From NCBI RefSeq assembly GCF_019703515.2, contig NC_059372.1:24526931-24590930 (forward strand): a stretch of 64,000 nt of DNA. Direction: 5' to 3'. Below are positions 47,916-60,377 of this stretch, piece after piece. Position 1 is the stretch's first letter; every line of letters starts with the position of its first letter. Below the pieces are notes generated by a model. That model was not told the DNA's origin, searched no databases, and worked only from the letters and a program-made list of their open reading frames with translations. Source of the DNA: Myxocyprinus asiaticus (Eukaryota; Chordata; Actinopteri; Cypriniformes; Catostomidae). Made by a program: the position numbers and the translations under genes.

Positions 47916-47947
<32 letters not shown>
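47892..47947. repeat. (GT)n(AT)n microsatellite in phc2 intron 4
   Basis: GT units, two gtat units, then about 14 AT units. Confidence 0.95.
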
Positions 47948-47950
<3 letters not shown>

Positions 47951-48354
47951 GAAATACAACTTTATTTCACTTTGGCCTGCTTTACTTCACCTGGATTGTA
48001 ATTCACATTTGCCATTTTACATATTTTTGATTTGGCTGTGGTTTTTGTGGCTCAGCTGCAGCAAAATGTTTTCACTGGCAACTTCTCTTTCTCTAATACA
48101 GTTTTTGGCTTTGGAACTGATTAGGAGGAAATTAACTTTTTGAGGTTTGCCAGAATTAGAGTGCAGGCCCATCAAACCGTTCCCTTCAGCTGTGTACATA
48201 CACTATAACATACACTGTTGAAGTGTCTCAAGTGCTCTCTCTGATGAGTGCAGTATCAAGTATAACTACATCATATTTGCCAAAGGCTCATATTAATAGC
48301 TCCTCTGTGGGTCATACATTCAGATAAAGCAACCATTTTTGGTGTGATTTTCAG

Positions 48355-48507
48355 GCGCAACAATCTAATCTTGTGCAAGTAGCTAGAAGCCTAGGACGAG
48401 CTGTTCCTTTGTCCCCCCAGCTCATCTTCACCCCAGCTGCCACAGTCACAGCAGTCCAACCAGACACCTCTGCACTGTCAATCAACACAACGCCCACCAG
48501 TGGACAA
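48355..48507 (+). CDS. phc2: phc2 coding exon 5 (residues 186-236)
   Basis: Acceptor 'gattttcag', donor gtaagc, phase 0 at both ends, 51 codons. It begins AQQSNLVQVARSLGRAVPLS and contains PQLIFTPAATVTAVQP, one of the most strongly conserved blocks of the PHC N-terminal half. Confidence 0.95.
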
Positions 48508-49186
48508 GTAAGCCTGACCTTCACCTGCCTGACCTATATCTGTCAACCCTGTTGTAAAGACCAGCATCGCGGATCATCAGTATATGTTGTATTTTGGATG
48601 CTGGTGTGCTCTTGTCCCCAACAGGCTTTTTAACAAGCTTAACATGCACCACTAGAAACACAATACTGGTTGACCAACTTCATCAGCCAAATTTTGGCTT
48701 TACTGATCCACCAGCTAGACCAGCACTAACCATCCTAGACCAGCATGAAAATTCCTACTGCTCTTAGTTGGTCTTTTAAATTTGAAACTAAAATAAACAA
48801 TTTGACATTGTACATTGACAGCATAGCTTTAGTTTATTGTTTAAACAAGTATTTACATTTATTTTATGGGGTTTGCAAGTTTTTGGAGTCTACGCTTTCA
48901 GCGATCTTTGGTTGAGAGAAACTTAAATGATCTCAATTGCTTCCTCTGTCACATTACTTTTAGAACTTTTTGCAAACAAGTTAAGTTGCTTTATTTTGAG
49001 CTTGGCTGCTGTCAACGTGAACTAGCTAGTGTAGGAGTCATTTCTGATAATTTGGGGATCAAGGCACCACACTTGAATAGATACAATTCAAAGATTCTAC
49101 TCATCAACTAACCAATCAGATCACCCATATTTCCCACTTCCTAAAGTCCCTTTTTATTTTTGTACCTGTCCCTTGTCTCTGCTCAG

Positions 49187-49499
49187 GTGCAGAACTTGGC
49201 CCTCCGTAGCCAGCAGGGGGTGCTAGCTTCCTCCCTCTCTCATACTCAGTTACAGAGTCTGAGTGTGAAACAGTCCACAGGGGCATCAGCACAGCTCGCT
49301 GTGAACAGTCAGCCAGTTGCCCGACTGAAGTGTCTTGGAGCAGAGCCAAATCCTCAGGGAGTTGCAGCAAAGGGCAATCCTGCAGAGACATCCTCTGAGA
49401 CGGTGAGAAAGAATGACAAAACCAGTGAACTCACAACACAGGAGCTAAACATGTGTCCCAGTGTGACCTCAGTGATGGGCCATCCTCTCATCAGCACAG
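49187..49499 (+). CDS. phc2: phc2 coding exon 6 (residues 237-340, ends phase 1)
   Basis: Acceptor 'tctgctcag', donor gtaggc, 313 bp. It begins VQNLALRSQQGVL and continues through a variable Ser/Gln-rich region to HPLIST, leaving one base for the next exon. An internal 'gtgaga' at 49402 could act as an earlier donor, but the frame and PHC2 similarity (V-GHPLI) continue to 49499. The split Ala codon joins to AYTQIQTHQLLQQ of exon 7. Confidence 0.92.
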
Positions 49500-49638
49500 G
49501 TAGGCCCATCAGGATCAACTCATTTTACAATAGTCTAAAATATTAATAAGCCTCAAATATATATATTTTTTTCCTGATGTCTCAGTTGGGCCTATAGTTC
49601 ATATTTGTACTTTCACTGCCAATATTTTCACTGGCTGC

Positions 49639-49639
49639 A

Positions 49640-49675
<36 letters not shown>

Positions 49676-49680
49676 ACAGA
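49639..49680. repeat. (CA)n microsatellite in phc2 intron 6
   Basis: About 16 CA units then gacacacagac, 140 bp downstream of exon 6. Confidence 0.95.
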
Positions 49681-50589
49681 CATTTCTAGTAAAATATTTT
49701 TAAACTGTATATGTCAGAAATAAATATACTCTATTTGAGTGTATTTATTAAACATTAGGTTTTCTGTACAACAAGAAAATAAATAAAAAAAATACGATGG
49801 AATAAGTTGATTTGTTTATAATTTCCAGCACATTCTAACTGATGCTTTCAAGACTATCACTATTCATTTTCGCAACTTTGACAAAACCTCATCTAGCCAT
49901 TTAGGCAACTTCACCTTGGTGACCGAAATTTGCCTTAACAATGACTGCATTTACATGCACACCAATACGAAGATAGCTACTGTATCAAAAGCCTGCTTTT
50001 TAAAAAAATCTGACAACGCAAGAAAAACACATTTACATGTGACTTAAAATCATCATGTTATTCACTGCTTTTGACATCAAAACATAAGCAGGTATGCACA
50101 CAAAATTGCTCACATTGGATAAGCCTGTAAGAAAGCTGCTAAAGATGTTTACATGCACATCGAAATCGGGGAACTGGGCAAAAATCTACCTGTGTCCCCT
50201 AATAAAGGAAATTTAAAGTGGTTACATGATTTTACATGTTGGCTTGTTAAGCTTAATCTGTGTAAGATTGTACATGCTCAATAATGTTCCAAATTTTACA
50301 GAAATCTGAATGTTTAAGTTTGAAAGGCATAGAAACCAGAGATCGACCAATATTGTTTTCCTTACAATAAATACAGATGCCGAATATTTTTATGTTGAAG
50401 TGTTTGGTTAAATAAATTGGTTAAATAACCAATATTCACAACCGATTTTTCATTATATGACTCTAAATGATAGACTACAACAATAAAAACATAATAAATG
50501 CATTATGAATACATGAATAATAATGGCACCATTTATCTGTACCGATATTACAAAATTGATAACTTCCTGTAAAAAAATATCTATAATCT

Positions 50590-51140
50590 CTAATAAAAAC
50601 ACTTTATTAGGAACACCTGTACACCTACTTGTTCATGCGATTATCTAATCAGCCAATCATGTGGCAGCAGTGCAATGCATACAATCACGCAGATACGGGG
50701 CAGGAGCTTCTGTTAATGTTCACATCAACCATCAGAATGGGGAAAATGTGATCTCCATGATTTCGACCGTGGCATGATTGTTGGTGCCAGGCGGGCTGGT
50801 TTGAGTATTTCTGTAACTGCTGATCTCCTGGGATTTTCACGCACAACAGTCTCTAGAGTTTACTCAGAATGTTGCCAAAAACAAAAAACATCCAGTGAGC
50901 AGCGGTTCTGCAGACGGAAACGACTTGTTGATGAGAGAGGTCAATGGAGAATGCCCAGACTGATTCGAGCTGACAGAAAGGTTATGGTAACTTAGATAAC
51001 CACTCTGTACAATTGTAGTGTGCAGAATTGCATCTCAGAATGCACAACACGTCGAACCTTGAGGCGTATGTGCTACAACAGCAAAAGACCACGTCGGGCA
51101 CTTTATTTGGACCATAATGTTCCTAATAAAGTGCTCAGTG
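50590..51140 (+). mobile_element. Tc1-like element, internally deleted (Tzf-type)
   Basis: The left end (aacactttattaggaacacc) and the inverse of the right end (gttcctaataaagtgctcag) form inverted termini. The + strand between them reads a transposase N-terminus: MIVGARRAGLSISVTADLLG, FSRTTVSRVYSE, DERGQWRMPRLIRADRK, then (after a stop and frame change) SECTTRRTLRRMCYNSKRPR. The frame then runs directly into the right terminus, so the entire DDE catalytic domain is deleted. The family resembles the common fish Tc1 group I know as Tzf; that name is from memory. It lies in phc2 intron 6. Confidence 0.88.
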
Positions 51141-53448
51141 AGTATATATCATCAACAAATGATGTTATGAAACCAAAGCACTGGCCCAAAAGTAAATACA
51201 AATCTTGCTGACTGTCCCTACATTTTCTCACATGGGCCCTGGCCACTGGGCCAACCTTATTGTTATTGCATAACTGTCAGAGGGGAGGATCCAGATTGTA
51301 AAAATTTAACATTGTGTTCTTGTCTCGGTAATGGAGAATTGAAAGCCCTGGAATGAGAGCTCAAGTGAGGAGGACATCTGGCCTTGAGCATTGCACGGAG
51401 GGTCGGGTTGCCGTGGCAGCAGTCTGAAGAAACACACTGTGCGCCAATGTTTCATGATACCACACCTGCTCTCAGTGTATTTGTGGGTGCTAGGATCCTC
51501 TGTTTGCTTGCGCCCTCTGAAGCCAGGCCTTTTATTGCCTTACTCTGAAAGGATATCTGATAACACTAAGACAGATGCACAGCCTTATGTGAAGTTCAAC
51601 CACACAATTTCACCCACATGTTATTTGTAAAATGAGAGTCTTCAAATTAGCAAGTGGCCCCTGAAGTGATGCAAATCAGGCAAAGATAGCAACAATCATA
51701 CATCATGCTGCTTTGCATTAACATTTGGCTATAGGATTGCATTTTAAATAGTCATTGTATGGTCATGTTTTTTGGATAACCAATTATTAAGATGTCATAC
51801 TCAAAATAGACATTTTCATAAGACTCTGACACAAAGTCCAAATCAAGACTCAAGTTGTTTGTCATGAGTCCAAAACAAGTCCCAAGAGTTTCAAAGCCAG
51901 TTAAGTCAAGTCCTCTGGTCTTTTTCCAAGTCCAATCAAATTCCTTTTCATTGAGTTTTATTTATCTAAAAAAAAGGGTATACTTAAATAATTTTATCTT
52001 TAATACCATGCACTTTTAAAATGTAACTTTAAACAAGTTATTTATGCCCATAGTTAATGAATGGGTATCTATGGTAACTGGGGTTTGATTCCCTCATGAT
52101 AAGACTCCCATTACGTACAGTATATGATGTTTTGCTGACGATCTATAAAATATTTAACATCAAATGATTTTGTATTTCTTTATTTATTCGGTGAAACTTC
52201 CATAGAAAGAGGTGCCATACTTGTGTGCCTTGTCTGACCATTATTGTCTGTACAATTTTGGATTAGCTGTGCCACAGAAAGATGCACATAAAGCTGTACA
52301 GTGTCATTTTCTATTTTTACATCATAATGAGCATAACTGGAGATTATAGGGGTTCAATGAACCACAGACTTTTGCAGGCTCAACCTCGTCCTGATTTTCA
52401 TTGCATTAGGGATGTAAAAGAAAAGCCTTTTTTATCATCATCTTTCCTTCTGGATCACATAAAAACTAAAACAATATTCACATGTTTGGTCATTTCGGTG
52501 AAGACTGAAGAACAGACACAAACCCATAAACACAAACCACTGGTCTACATATACAAAACACATTAAGGGACAAAGTCACTAATCAGTTGCGCCGCTTTTG
52601 TGCGTGTTATTTCAGTGCAAAAAGCTTGGTCTTATTCACAAACCACCTGCAATTTAGTTTAAGCAGGTGCAGTCAGTTCTGAAATAGCAATAGTCTTCAT
52701 TATTTAAACTATTCATTTTCATTCCATTAGGCCCATTATGCAGTACACAGATTACTGTCCAATCAAATGCTCTCTAGAATTAGAGTGTCCCACCCCCCTA
52801 TACCACCTACACCCGACTAGTATGTAGAAAATCAATATTTATGGCTGTGATGTAACTAAAGCCTATTTGCTTTTAAAAAACAAAGAGATGAGCTATTTGA
52901 TACGTCCAACCCAGACTTCCTTTATCAATAGAAAATACGTCAACACAGGAATCGCTAAATGGGGAAACCCAAGAGAGTTTTGTCCTGAGGTTTCACAATA
53001 TTTTGCTTGTAATATTGTACAGTGTATATACAGTACGTCACTAAGAACATTAAACCACGAAGGGCAGCAGTTAATTATTTATTAACATGCGTGGAACTTA
53101 TCCAGAATGTGGTCTTCAATGCGCAAAGAAAAGCCTGCATCTGTTGTTGCTATTCTATGAATGCTTTGAACTTAGCAGGCTGTCGGGGGAGGGAGTGGAT
53201 ATAGCACACTGTCTAATATTGTGCTTCTTTTAACACTACAAAACAGCATGAGGATGGTACAAGAGGCAAACACACTCCTACAACCTCTGAGCAGACCATT
53301 GCACAGACTCAGGTTTGAGAATGTAGTAGTTTGGTTTCAAGACCATAACTTTTGTTCACTTTGCTTATCACTGAAATTGTTTCTTCTCACCGAAGGAAAA
53401 CATGACATGAAAATTAAATTGTCTTAAGCTCGGCAGTCTTCAAAGTCT
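51141..53448. other. phc2 intron 6, middle part, no gene recognised
   Basis: 51835-51960 is rich in 'caagtc/aagtcc' motifs, a common decayed fish repeat. Otherwise nothing coding or structured is supported. Confidence 0.5.
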
Positions 53449-53828
53449 AGGGAGCCTGGGTAGCTCAGCGAGTATTGACGCTGACTACCACCCCTAGAGT
53501 TGCGAGTTCGAATCCAGGGTGTGCTGAGTGACTCCAGCCAGGTCTCCTAAGCAACCAAATTGGCCCGGTTGCTAGCGAGGGTAGAGTCACATGGGGTAAC
53601 CTCCTTGTGTTCGTGATTAGTTGTTCTCGCTCACAGTGGGGCATGTGGTAAGTTGTGTGTGGATCACGGAGAGTAGCATGAGCTTCCACGTGCTGTGAGT
53701 CTCCGCAGTGAGCCACGTGATAAGACACGCGGATTGACGTCTCAGAAGCGGAGGCAACTGGGACTTGTCCTCCGCCACCCAGATTGAGGTGAGTAACCAC
53801 CATGAGGACCTAGTAAGTAGGGGGATAA
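53449..53828 (+). mobile_element. tRNA-derived SINE, 3' part shortened
   Basis: The best preserved tRNA-like head of the three copies (tgggtagctcagcgagtatt; B-box gagttcgaatcc). The body matches the others up to 'gaggacctagtaagtaggg' and then runs directly into 'gataaaaa', lacking the 'gggaattgggcattccaa' portion. No clear target duplication. It abuts the foldback element that starts about 10 bp later. Confidence 0.9.
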
Positions 53829-53835
53829 AAATTTG

Positions 53836-55765
53836 TTCAGAGTCTCAAAGGTTCACAAACTCTGCTCAGTTATGATTGATTTGAAGTAGATTTACAAAAA
53901 ACCTAAAAAGGTAAAAGCACATTCCAGGATCAATACAAGTTAAGCTCAATCGACAGTATTTGTGGCATAATGTTGATTACCACAAAAAAATTATTTTGAC
54001 TCGTCCCTCCTTTAAATAAAGCAAAAATCTGGGTTAAAGTGAGGCACTTACAATGGAAGTGAATGGGGCCATTCTGTAAACATTAAAATACTCACTGTTT
54101 CAAAAGTATAGCCACAAGACAAAGTATATACGTGTAAACATGATTTTAGTGTGATAAAATCACTTACTAACCTTTTCTGTGTAAAGTCATTGACCTGTTT
54201 CATGTGACGTCACTGTATGGCCAGACTGTAAAAAGGTATGTCGTAACACGTAAGAAATAAAAAAGCACTATAAATGTCAATATACAGTCCTGAATATTTA
54301 TAGTATATACTAAAGTTAGTCAATAATCAACACATAAGATAATATAGAACAGGTTATTCACACCACCAGACTACAAAGTAAACATATTTGTCATTTTCAC
54401 TAAAATGCCTTGGTTGCTTTCTGTGTATTCATGAGTTACAAGCAGCTCTTACATTCATACAGATGGGATCATCACAGACGTTTTGTAATATTGTGTCCAG
54501 ATCAGAGCAGAAAACAACACAAAAACATGTGTAACTTCTGAATTAGAGATGTCTAATAGATATACATTCGGCTGGTTTGGATATGTCAACCGCGGCACCA
54601 TCTTGGAACAGTCAACAAGGAGAGCTGTTTGAATGTAAGTGAATGGAGAAGAAGCATTAGACCGCTGCATAAACTGCTTTTGTGTGGAAACAGTTAATCA
54701 TGTAATGAACTGACCGACTGGGTGCTTATTTTCAGTATGTTTGCAATAGTATAGTAATTTGTAGAGGACTTTATTTGCAGTTTGCTATGGAAAAAATCTG
54801 TTTTAGAAGTGAATTCAGGATTTTTTATATCATCTAAAATATTGCCCAATGTTTATGGAAAATCAGATAATCAGAAAGATGGCTGGAAAATACAATAGAC
54901 TTTTGCAGACCGTATTTGTCAATTTACATTCATGTTTTGACAGACGGCTCTTGACCTATCCAATATGGTGGATGCGCCAACATATTTATGGCCATAGAAA
55001 CAGCTGCTAATAAGGTATCTATGTATAGATATCTATGTCTACGGTGATGTACCGGTAAGCGTGTGCACTCGCCGGTCACACATCATACTCACTGACGTAT
55101 GAGGTAAATCGTGGAAATAATGTTATAATGTCCGCAAAAGTAAAATTTGGCAATATGTGCACTGGCTTGAGACCTGTATACACCTTTCCTGTGACTTGGC
55201 ATGGATCAAAAGCTATTTTTGATGTTTTTCTTGATATCGCTTTATGGGTGTTTTTCCATTGACCTCCATTACTTTCTCTCGCTGATAGTCACAAATATGG
55301 TGGCTGTGGGGAAAAAGTGACATCACTGAAAATGTCAATAGCCAATTTTACAACTTCGTTGCTATGATGATGTCAACAAACCCTAAAATGACTGTAAAAA
55401 ATTACGATTTAAACAACTTTACATCTCAAATAATACACAAGTTTTAAAAGAAGAATTAATGCAAGTGCTTTGATAAAATTATAAGCTTCAAATGTGTTTA
55501 AACCCTCCAAAAATTGGCCACGTTCATTTTCATTGTCCTCATTCACTTCCATTGTAAGTGCCTCACTGTAACCTCGATTTTTGCTTTTTTTTTTTTTTGA
55601 AAGAAAATAAATTTTTGTGGTAATCAACATTATGCCACAAATGCTGTCGATTGAGCTTAACTTGTATTGATCCCAGAATGTGCTTTGACCTTTTAAGGTT
55701 TTTTTGTAAACCTACTTCAAATCATCGTATTTGAGCAGTGTTTGTGAGCCTTTGAGACTTTGAAA
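53836..55765. repeat. Large foldback element, about 1.9 kb, with roughly 300-bp arms
   Basis: The left arm (agagtctcaaaggttcacaa, then 'atcaatacaagttaagctc', 'ttgtggcataatgttgatta', 'cacttacaatggaagtgaatg') is found inverted on the right (taatcaacattatgccacaa, gagcttaacttgtattgat, tttgtgagcctttgagact at 55620-55765). The centre holds AT-rich DNA and a small palindrome. A shorter relative is at 60378-60880. Confidence 0.85.
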
Positions 55766-56770
55766 ATGTATTTATTTATTTTTTTCAAGCTTAACTTGTA
55801 CTGAACCCGAATATTCCTGTAAGTCTTTTAATATGGATTGTGTAAAGCAGAGGATCGTATGTAAACTTGTTTTTTGAGTTCTTGTTATTTTAAAGTTATA
55901 GCTGTAGTGTGTAATTTCTGTGCCAACTATAACGCCGCCATGTTGAATTGCACAGATAACGACTGTCGTCTTCCATTGTTTGGTTAAACAGGAACATGAT
56001 GTAGCACTAAACTAGCCATCATATTATATTATATGTGATAAGATTTATTGCAATATATGGTGACGTTTCAGGAACAGTCATTATTTCTATTGTACTTTTT
56101 CAACATGTTTTCTTTGTCATTAATATAAAGAATGTCATTGATGTAACCATTAACATCAGAAATGGTATTTGGGGTTTGTCTGACAGTAAAAAAAAAAAAA
56201 AAACAGGATTTTTTTTTTTTTATTCTTGTGACATTAAATATTATGGTTAGACAGTATATTGCATAATTTTCATAAGGCTTGAAAATTGTATTGTGCATAG
56301 TCTTGGCCACTTCAAAAAGTGTATCATAATTCCGTTGTTTATATATATTTTTATTTTCTTTTTGTCACATAATTCTAAGTTTAACCCTGAAACTTACATT
56401 AACATGAAACTGCACACAAAGGACATATTTTGTTCCTAAAGTAAAACATATCACATCCTCTCACATCATGTTCGCTATGCCTGAGGAAGGGATTAAAACT
56501 TTCCTTGTACTGTCATGTTCTCTCTACATGTATCATCCTTGGTAGTGTCTTATTTTCAAAAAAGAAATAGAGGAGCAGAATTGGTGTTAGAGTGGATGAA
56601 AGCAAATGTGCATTCACTGTATATTGTTGAGTGAATTTAATAACGGGAAATGCCTTATGAAAAAATAAACAATGGTGGTTGATGTTAAAAGCTTAAATTA
56701 AAATTAAAATTATGTGGACAGACTAAAATGCAGATATCAATCAACATGTAGTGATTTACCATATAATCTC

Positions 56771-57017
56771 CAGTGATTCGAAAAAGTATTTGGACACTTA
56801 AGTTATACTTAAAAATGTCTGAATATCATTGCATTAAATAACAAAATATCAAACCAAGTGTAACCTGCTAACAGATGATACGTTTTGCATGAAAGGTGTG
56901 CTTCTGCTATCTTCAAATAAATACCACTTGGTTTAATATTTTGTTATTAGATGCAGTGACATTCAGACATTTATAAGATTGGCTTAAGTGTATATCCAAA
57001 TATTTGTAATGGCCACT
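56771..57017. repeat. Palindromic MITE with CAGTG ends
   Basis: The left end CAGTGATTCGAAAAAGTATT (then ggacacttaag) is mirrored by the right end (cttaagtgtatatccaaata, ggccactg). Internally, 'aacaaaatatcaaaccaagtg' is mirrored by 'cacttggtttaatattttgtt'. The CAGTG ends suggest a Tc1/mariner MITE, but the flanking TA is not clear. Only about 290 bp upstream of phc2 exon 7. Confidence 0.75.
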
Positions 57018-57049
57018 GTGTATATTTTATAATGTCACTGATTTAATAC

Positions 57050-57222
57050 ACTACCCCTGCTGAAAAAAGCAGCTTAAACCAGCCTGGTCTTGGTCTTAGC
57101 TGGTTTCTGTTGGCTGGTTTTAGAGGGGTTTTGGGCACTTTTCTGCTGGTCGAGATGAGAGACCATCTATACCAGCCTGGCCAAGCTGGGAGACAGCTTA
57201 AACCAATTTAGACTGGTTCAAG
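57050..57222. repeat. GCTGGT/ACCAGC-rich fish repeat
   Basis: Multiple copies of 'ccagc' and 'gctgg' in inverted arrangement (agcttaaaccagcctggtct ... accagcctggccaagctggg). A related patch is at 48690-48765 (accagctagaccagcac). It sits immediately before exon 7. Confidence 0.65.
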
Positions 57223-57303
57223 ATGTTTTAAGCATAGATGTAAAATGCTAAATTCTCTTTCTCAGACACACTTCATCCAACACTGTGGTGCTTTTGTTTT
57301 CAG

Positions 57304-57677
57304 CATATACTCAAATCCAGACCCATCAGTTGCTCCAGCAACACAAGCAGCAGTTTTTGATACAGCAGCAGCCCCAGATAATGCCAAGGGGTCAAGCCAA
57401 GCTCTTAGAGGCCGCCACCATTCAGCCCAGTCTCCAGTCCCACACAGTGAACGCTGTAGCCATCCACCCAGCCCTGGCACCTCAGCCTCAGCACTGCCCT
57501 ATCCCTGTGCTGCCCAAAGTGCCTGTTACTTGTCAACAAGCCACCATATTCCATTCCACCACTGTGAGTCATCAGGCAATCACACAGAATGGACAGTCAC
57601 CCATTTTGAGCCACAACAAAACAGCACCTCAAGAACTTACAGCAGTTAACCTCCAGATCCAACCAGCTCCTACGCAA
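57304..57677 (+). CDS. phc2: phc2 coding exon 7 (residues 341-465)
   Basis: Acceptor 'cttttgttttcag', donor gtaaga. It takes one base from exon 6 and ends in phase 0. It encodes AYTQIQTHQLLQQHKQQFLI and a Gln/Pro/His-rich region, then VNLQIQPAPTQ at the end. Mammalian PHC2 has AYAQLQPHQLL and a FVIQQQPQ run at the same place, and VILQLQPA at the end, so order and position agree. The alternative + frame at 57245-57649 and the minus frame are shadows. Confidence 0.92.
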
Positions 57678-57879
57678 GTAAGAAAGGACAAAGTTTGCAC
57701 ATCATGCATTGGCCATTGTTACATTTCTTACTTAGTGTTTTGTATCTTGATTGTATTCTGTCATTATTCATTCCGTATTCTGTTATGTTTTCTGTGGAAT
57801 ACAAAAGTATACATTTTTGAAGAATTGTTACATGCAGTGCAGTTGCAATATAACAACAGTTCATTGTGTTCAGGGGCTG

Positions 57880-58345
57880 TCAAGCTCCAAAAAGGACAAA
57901 AAGCACCATAAATTCGCCATAAATGTAGCCTATACAATTTGTGTGCCATATTTCAAGTCTTGTGTAGCCATACAAAAGATTTGTGTGAGGAACCGACTGA
58001 AATGTAAGTAATTATTCACTAATAATCTCCTTTCCAATGAGCTAAGTCGAGAACCACTGCGACCAGATCATTGAGTCAGCGAGTTGCACTCAAGAACCAG
58101 ATCAGTCCAATTCGTGAACAAATTGCTCAGTCCGACTTGTGAACCAGATCAAACGGTTCATTGAAAAGAACAATTCATTCATGAACCGGACTAATCTTGG
58201 GAAGTATTGAGTTGGGATATAGCACACAAGACATATGGACTACTTTTACTGCACCTTCATGATGCTTTTTTGTCTTTTTGGATCTATTAGGGTGAATATG
58301 TAAGAACAGAATTTTCATTTTTTGGTGAACTATTCCTATAAGTAC
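57880..58345. repeat. Decayed foldback element, same family as 30763-32354
   Basis: The left part 'gtcaagctccaaaaaggac' is mirrored by 'ctttttggatctattaggg', and the right terminus 'ggtgaactattcctataa' matches the family end. It occupies most of phc2 intron 7 and ends about 50 bp before exon 8. Confidence 0.75.
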
Positions 58346-58393
58346 TGCTGTTCCTTTCTAGTTGACCTTGTCCTGTTCTGACATGAATTCCAG

Positions 58394-58577
58394 ATGGGAG
58401 TAGTCAAACAGGATGGGTCTGATAAGGACAGCGCCGTTCCTCTTGAAGTCCGAGAGCTCTGCTCTGTACAGAGCCAACAGCAGCTGCTATCCATACCGAC
58501 ACAAGTGCCAACCCGGACAGAACCATGCCAATTGGTCAAACAATCTGATCAAAGCCAAGTGACAGAAAACACTGAAG
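58394..58577 (+). CDS. phc2: phc2 coding exon 8 (residues 466-526, ends phase 1)
   Basis: Acceptor 'atgaattccag', donor gtattg (weaker than the others), 184 bp. It encodes MGVVKQDGSDKDSAVPLEVR, then a polar segment with LLSIPTQVPTRTEP. This is the least conserved exon. It is assigned from the open frame, the matching phases on both sides (0 in, 1 out to exon 9), and the position between well-supported exons. A Met at the first codon is coincidental to splicing. Confidence 0.8.
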
Positions 58578-59389
58578 GTATTGCTTACTTTATTTCTATA
58601 TTATTTCATCTCTATAACTCAATGGTTTAGATTGTTGGTTCAAAAAGGGCAAGGGTTGCATTGTCTAAGATGTTTTAATTCAGTCATCCCTACAAGAGTG
58701 CTTCATGTTTCGGTTTACACATCTTTAAATTAGGCCAATTTGGATTCCTCTGTCTCTCAGCATTTGTTTAACTTAGCAGTCAAATGCATGCAATCTTTGT
58801 GTAATCAGTAACTTGGCTGAATGTATTTATTGCACCAGATCCACAATAAAAAGCTTCAACAGTTGGTTGAAAATGTAACTTTTGAAACATTTCAAATACA
58901 GTATGATTGAACAATAAATAAATGGGGTGAATTTTGATAGACTAGTTAGCTGTGAGGCCCTTCTCTTAAAAAAAAGGCATATTCACAGTCAGCCATGATT
59001 ACTTTAATCAGTGAGTGAAAGTGTCAAATTACAGGACGGTTACTGAGATTAAATGAGTAGTATTCGGCTGGTCATGTGGTGCTAACACGGACCCTCTCCA
59101 TGTAGAATAAAACAGCTTTAATAAGGTTTCTGATATGACTGGAGTTTAATGTGAGTGCTCATGATTTCCTACATATATTGCAAAATTACAATTCATGTCT
59201 ATAGGAGTAGACTTTTTTAACGAGGAAAAAAAATTACTGAATGCACCTTTAACATATGTTGTCCCACAAATCAAGTTTAAAATTACACTTATGTTTACTC
59301 CATGATATTATTATTTGCCTATGTTATGGGTAAAAAGAACTAGGTTTATTAGTACCCTGTCTGATTAAATTAATAAATGCAGAATTTGA

Positions 59390-59797
59390 CCGACACTTGA
59401 CCATTAGCATGGAGTATATGCTCTTTATCTGCGTACGTGCGACCCTCATTGTGCAGCTCACAAGTTTCAACCAATCACGGATCTGCATTTTGGTAAATAC
59501 GGCCTGCCATTGGACGGAATTCCAAGGGTGCGGACCAATCGCATCTGCGCAATGTTTCCTATTCAGTTCCCCCATACAAAGAGGATTAGAGAGTGTGGCT
59601 CCGCTGTTTCAGAGGGTATCGGTTATAACAAACAAATCAACGCACGCTAAAAAAAAATAAAAAAAAAGAAGTTTGCATTGGATCGGGTCACTCGTTTTAC
59701 TGCTTTGTATCTAAAACCGGTGGACTATGGAAGAGTTTTCCGAAGCGCTGGAATGCTAAATTCACTTTCGTGCTTTCCTCTTTTGGCGCTTGAAAGT
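59390..59797 (+). promoter_or_regulatory. phc2: Candidate internal phc2 promoter and alternative first exon
   Basis: The block is CpG-rich against CpG-poor flanks and holds three CCAAT boxes: CCAAT at 59471-59475, inverted ATTGG at 59509-59513, and CCAAT at 59535-59539. This is a pattern typical of NF-Y-bound TATA-less promoters. A consensus splice donor (aaagt|gtaagt) starts at 59798. Splicing from there to the exon-9 acceptor at 60952 would give a transcript whose first suitable ATG is 60993, the start of the short PHC2 isoform known in mammals. CpG enrichment continues to about 60030. The transcription start itself cannot be read from sequence. Confidence 0.6.
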
Positions 59798-60377
59798 GTA
59801 AGTAAAGAGTGCGTGAGCCGAGCTGAACTGAACAAAGGCGTGTGCTGTTGACAATCACAGGACGCCTGTACGTGCGCGTTTGTCTGCCGTGTGTGTGTGC
59901 AACCTTCGCCTAATATTCGGGACATAAAGTTACAATGTCGTTCGGTACTTGTCCCAGGACAAAGAGATGTGACGCTAGTCACTCTTTCAGATGTTGAAGT
60001 GTTGTTTGCATGCGAGTGTTTCGACACCGTTTCGATGAAGCATGGAAATAATGCTGCTACAGTACAGGCGTTGCATTTGGCAGCTTTTCAAAACAGTGCT
60101 CACAAAAACTTCTGACTTTGACCTGTCCTGAACCTTTGCAAATAGTTGTGCATGCATAGCTCGTATTCATAAAGCTATTTCCCCTTGTGCTTTAGCCAGA
60201 CACTACAGATCATAGTATCAGCAAGATTGTGAAATGAGCAAGCAGGTGGAGTATATGTATTTTTATACATATAACGTACCTATAACTGTATGCATATTAC
60301 ACTGTGAACAAATGGGGCGAGAGTGCTTTATACTGTATCATGATTATACACGTTACTCTATTAACATCCACCCCCTT

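Noticed and set aside
49402..49407. Alternative end of phc2 exon 6 at an internal gtgaga
   Set aside because: PHC2-like sequence continues to 49499, and only that donor gives the phase that matches exon 7.
57245..57649. 134-codon + frame overlapping phc2 exon 7
   Set aside because: Wrong frame: the overlapping frame from 57304 carries the PHC2-like sequence and fits the splice phases.
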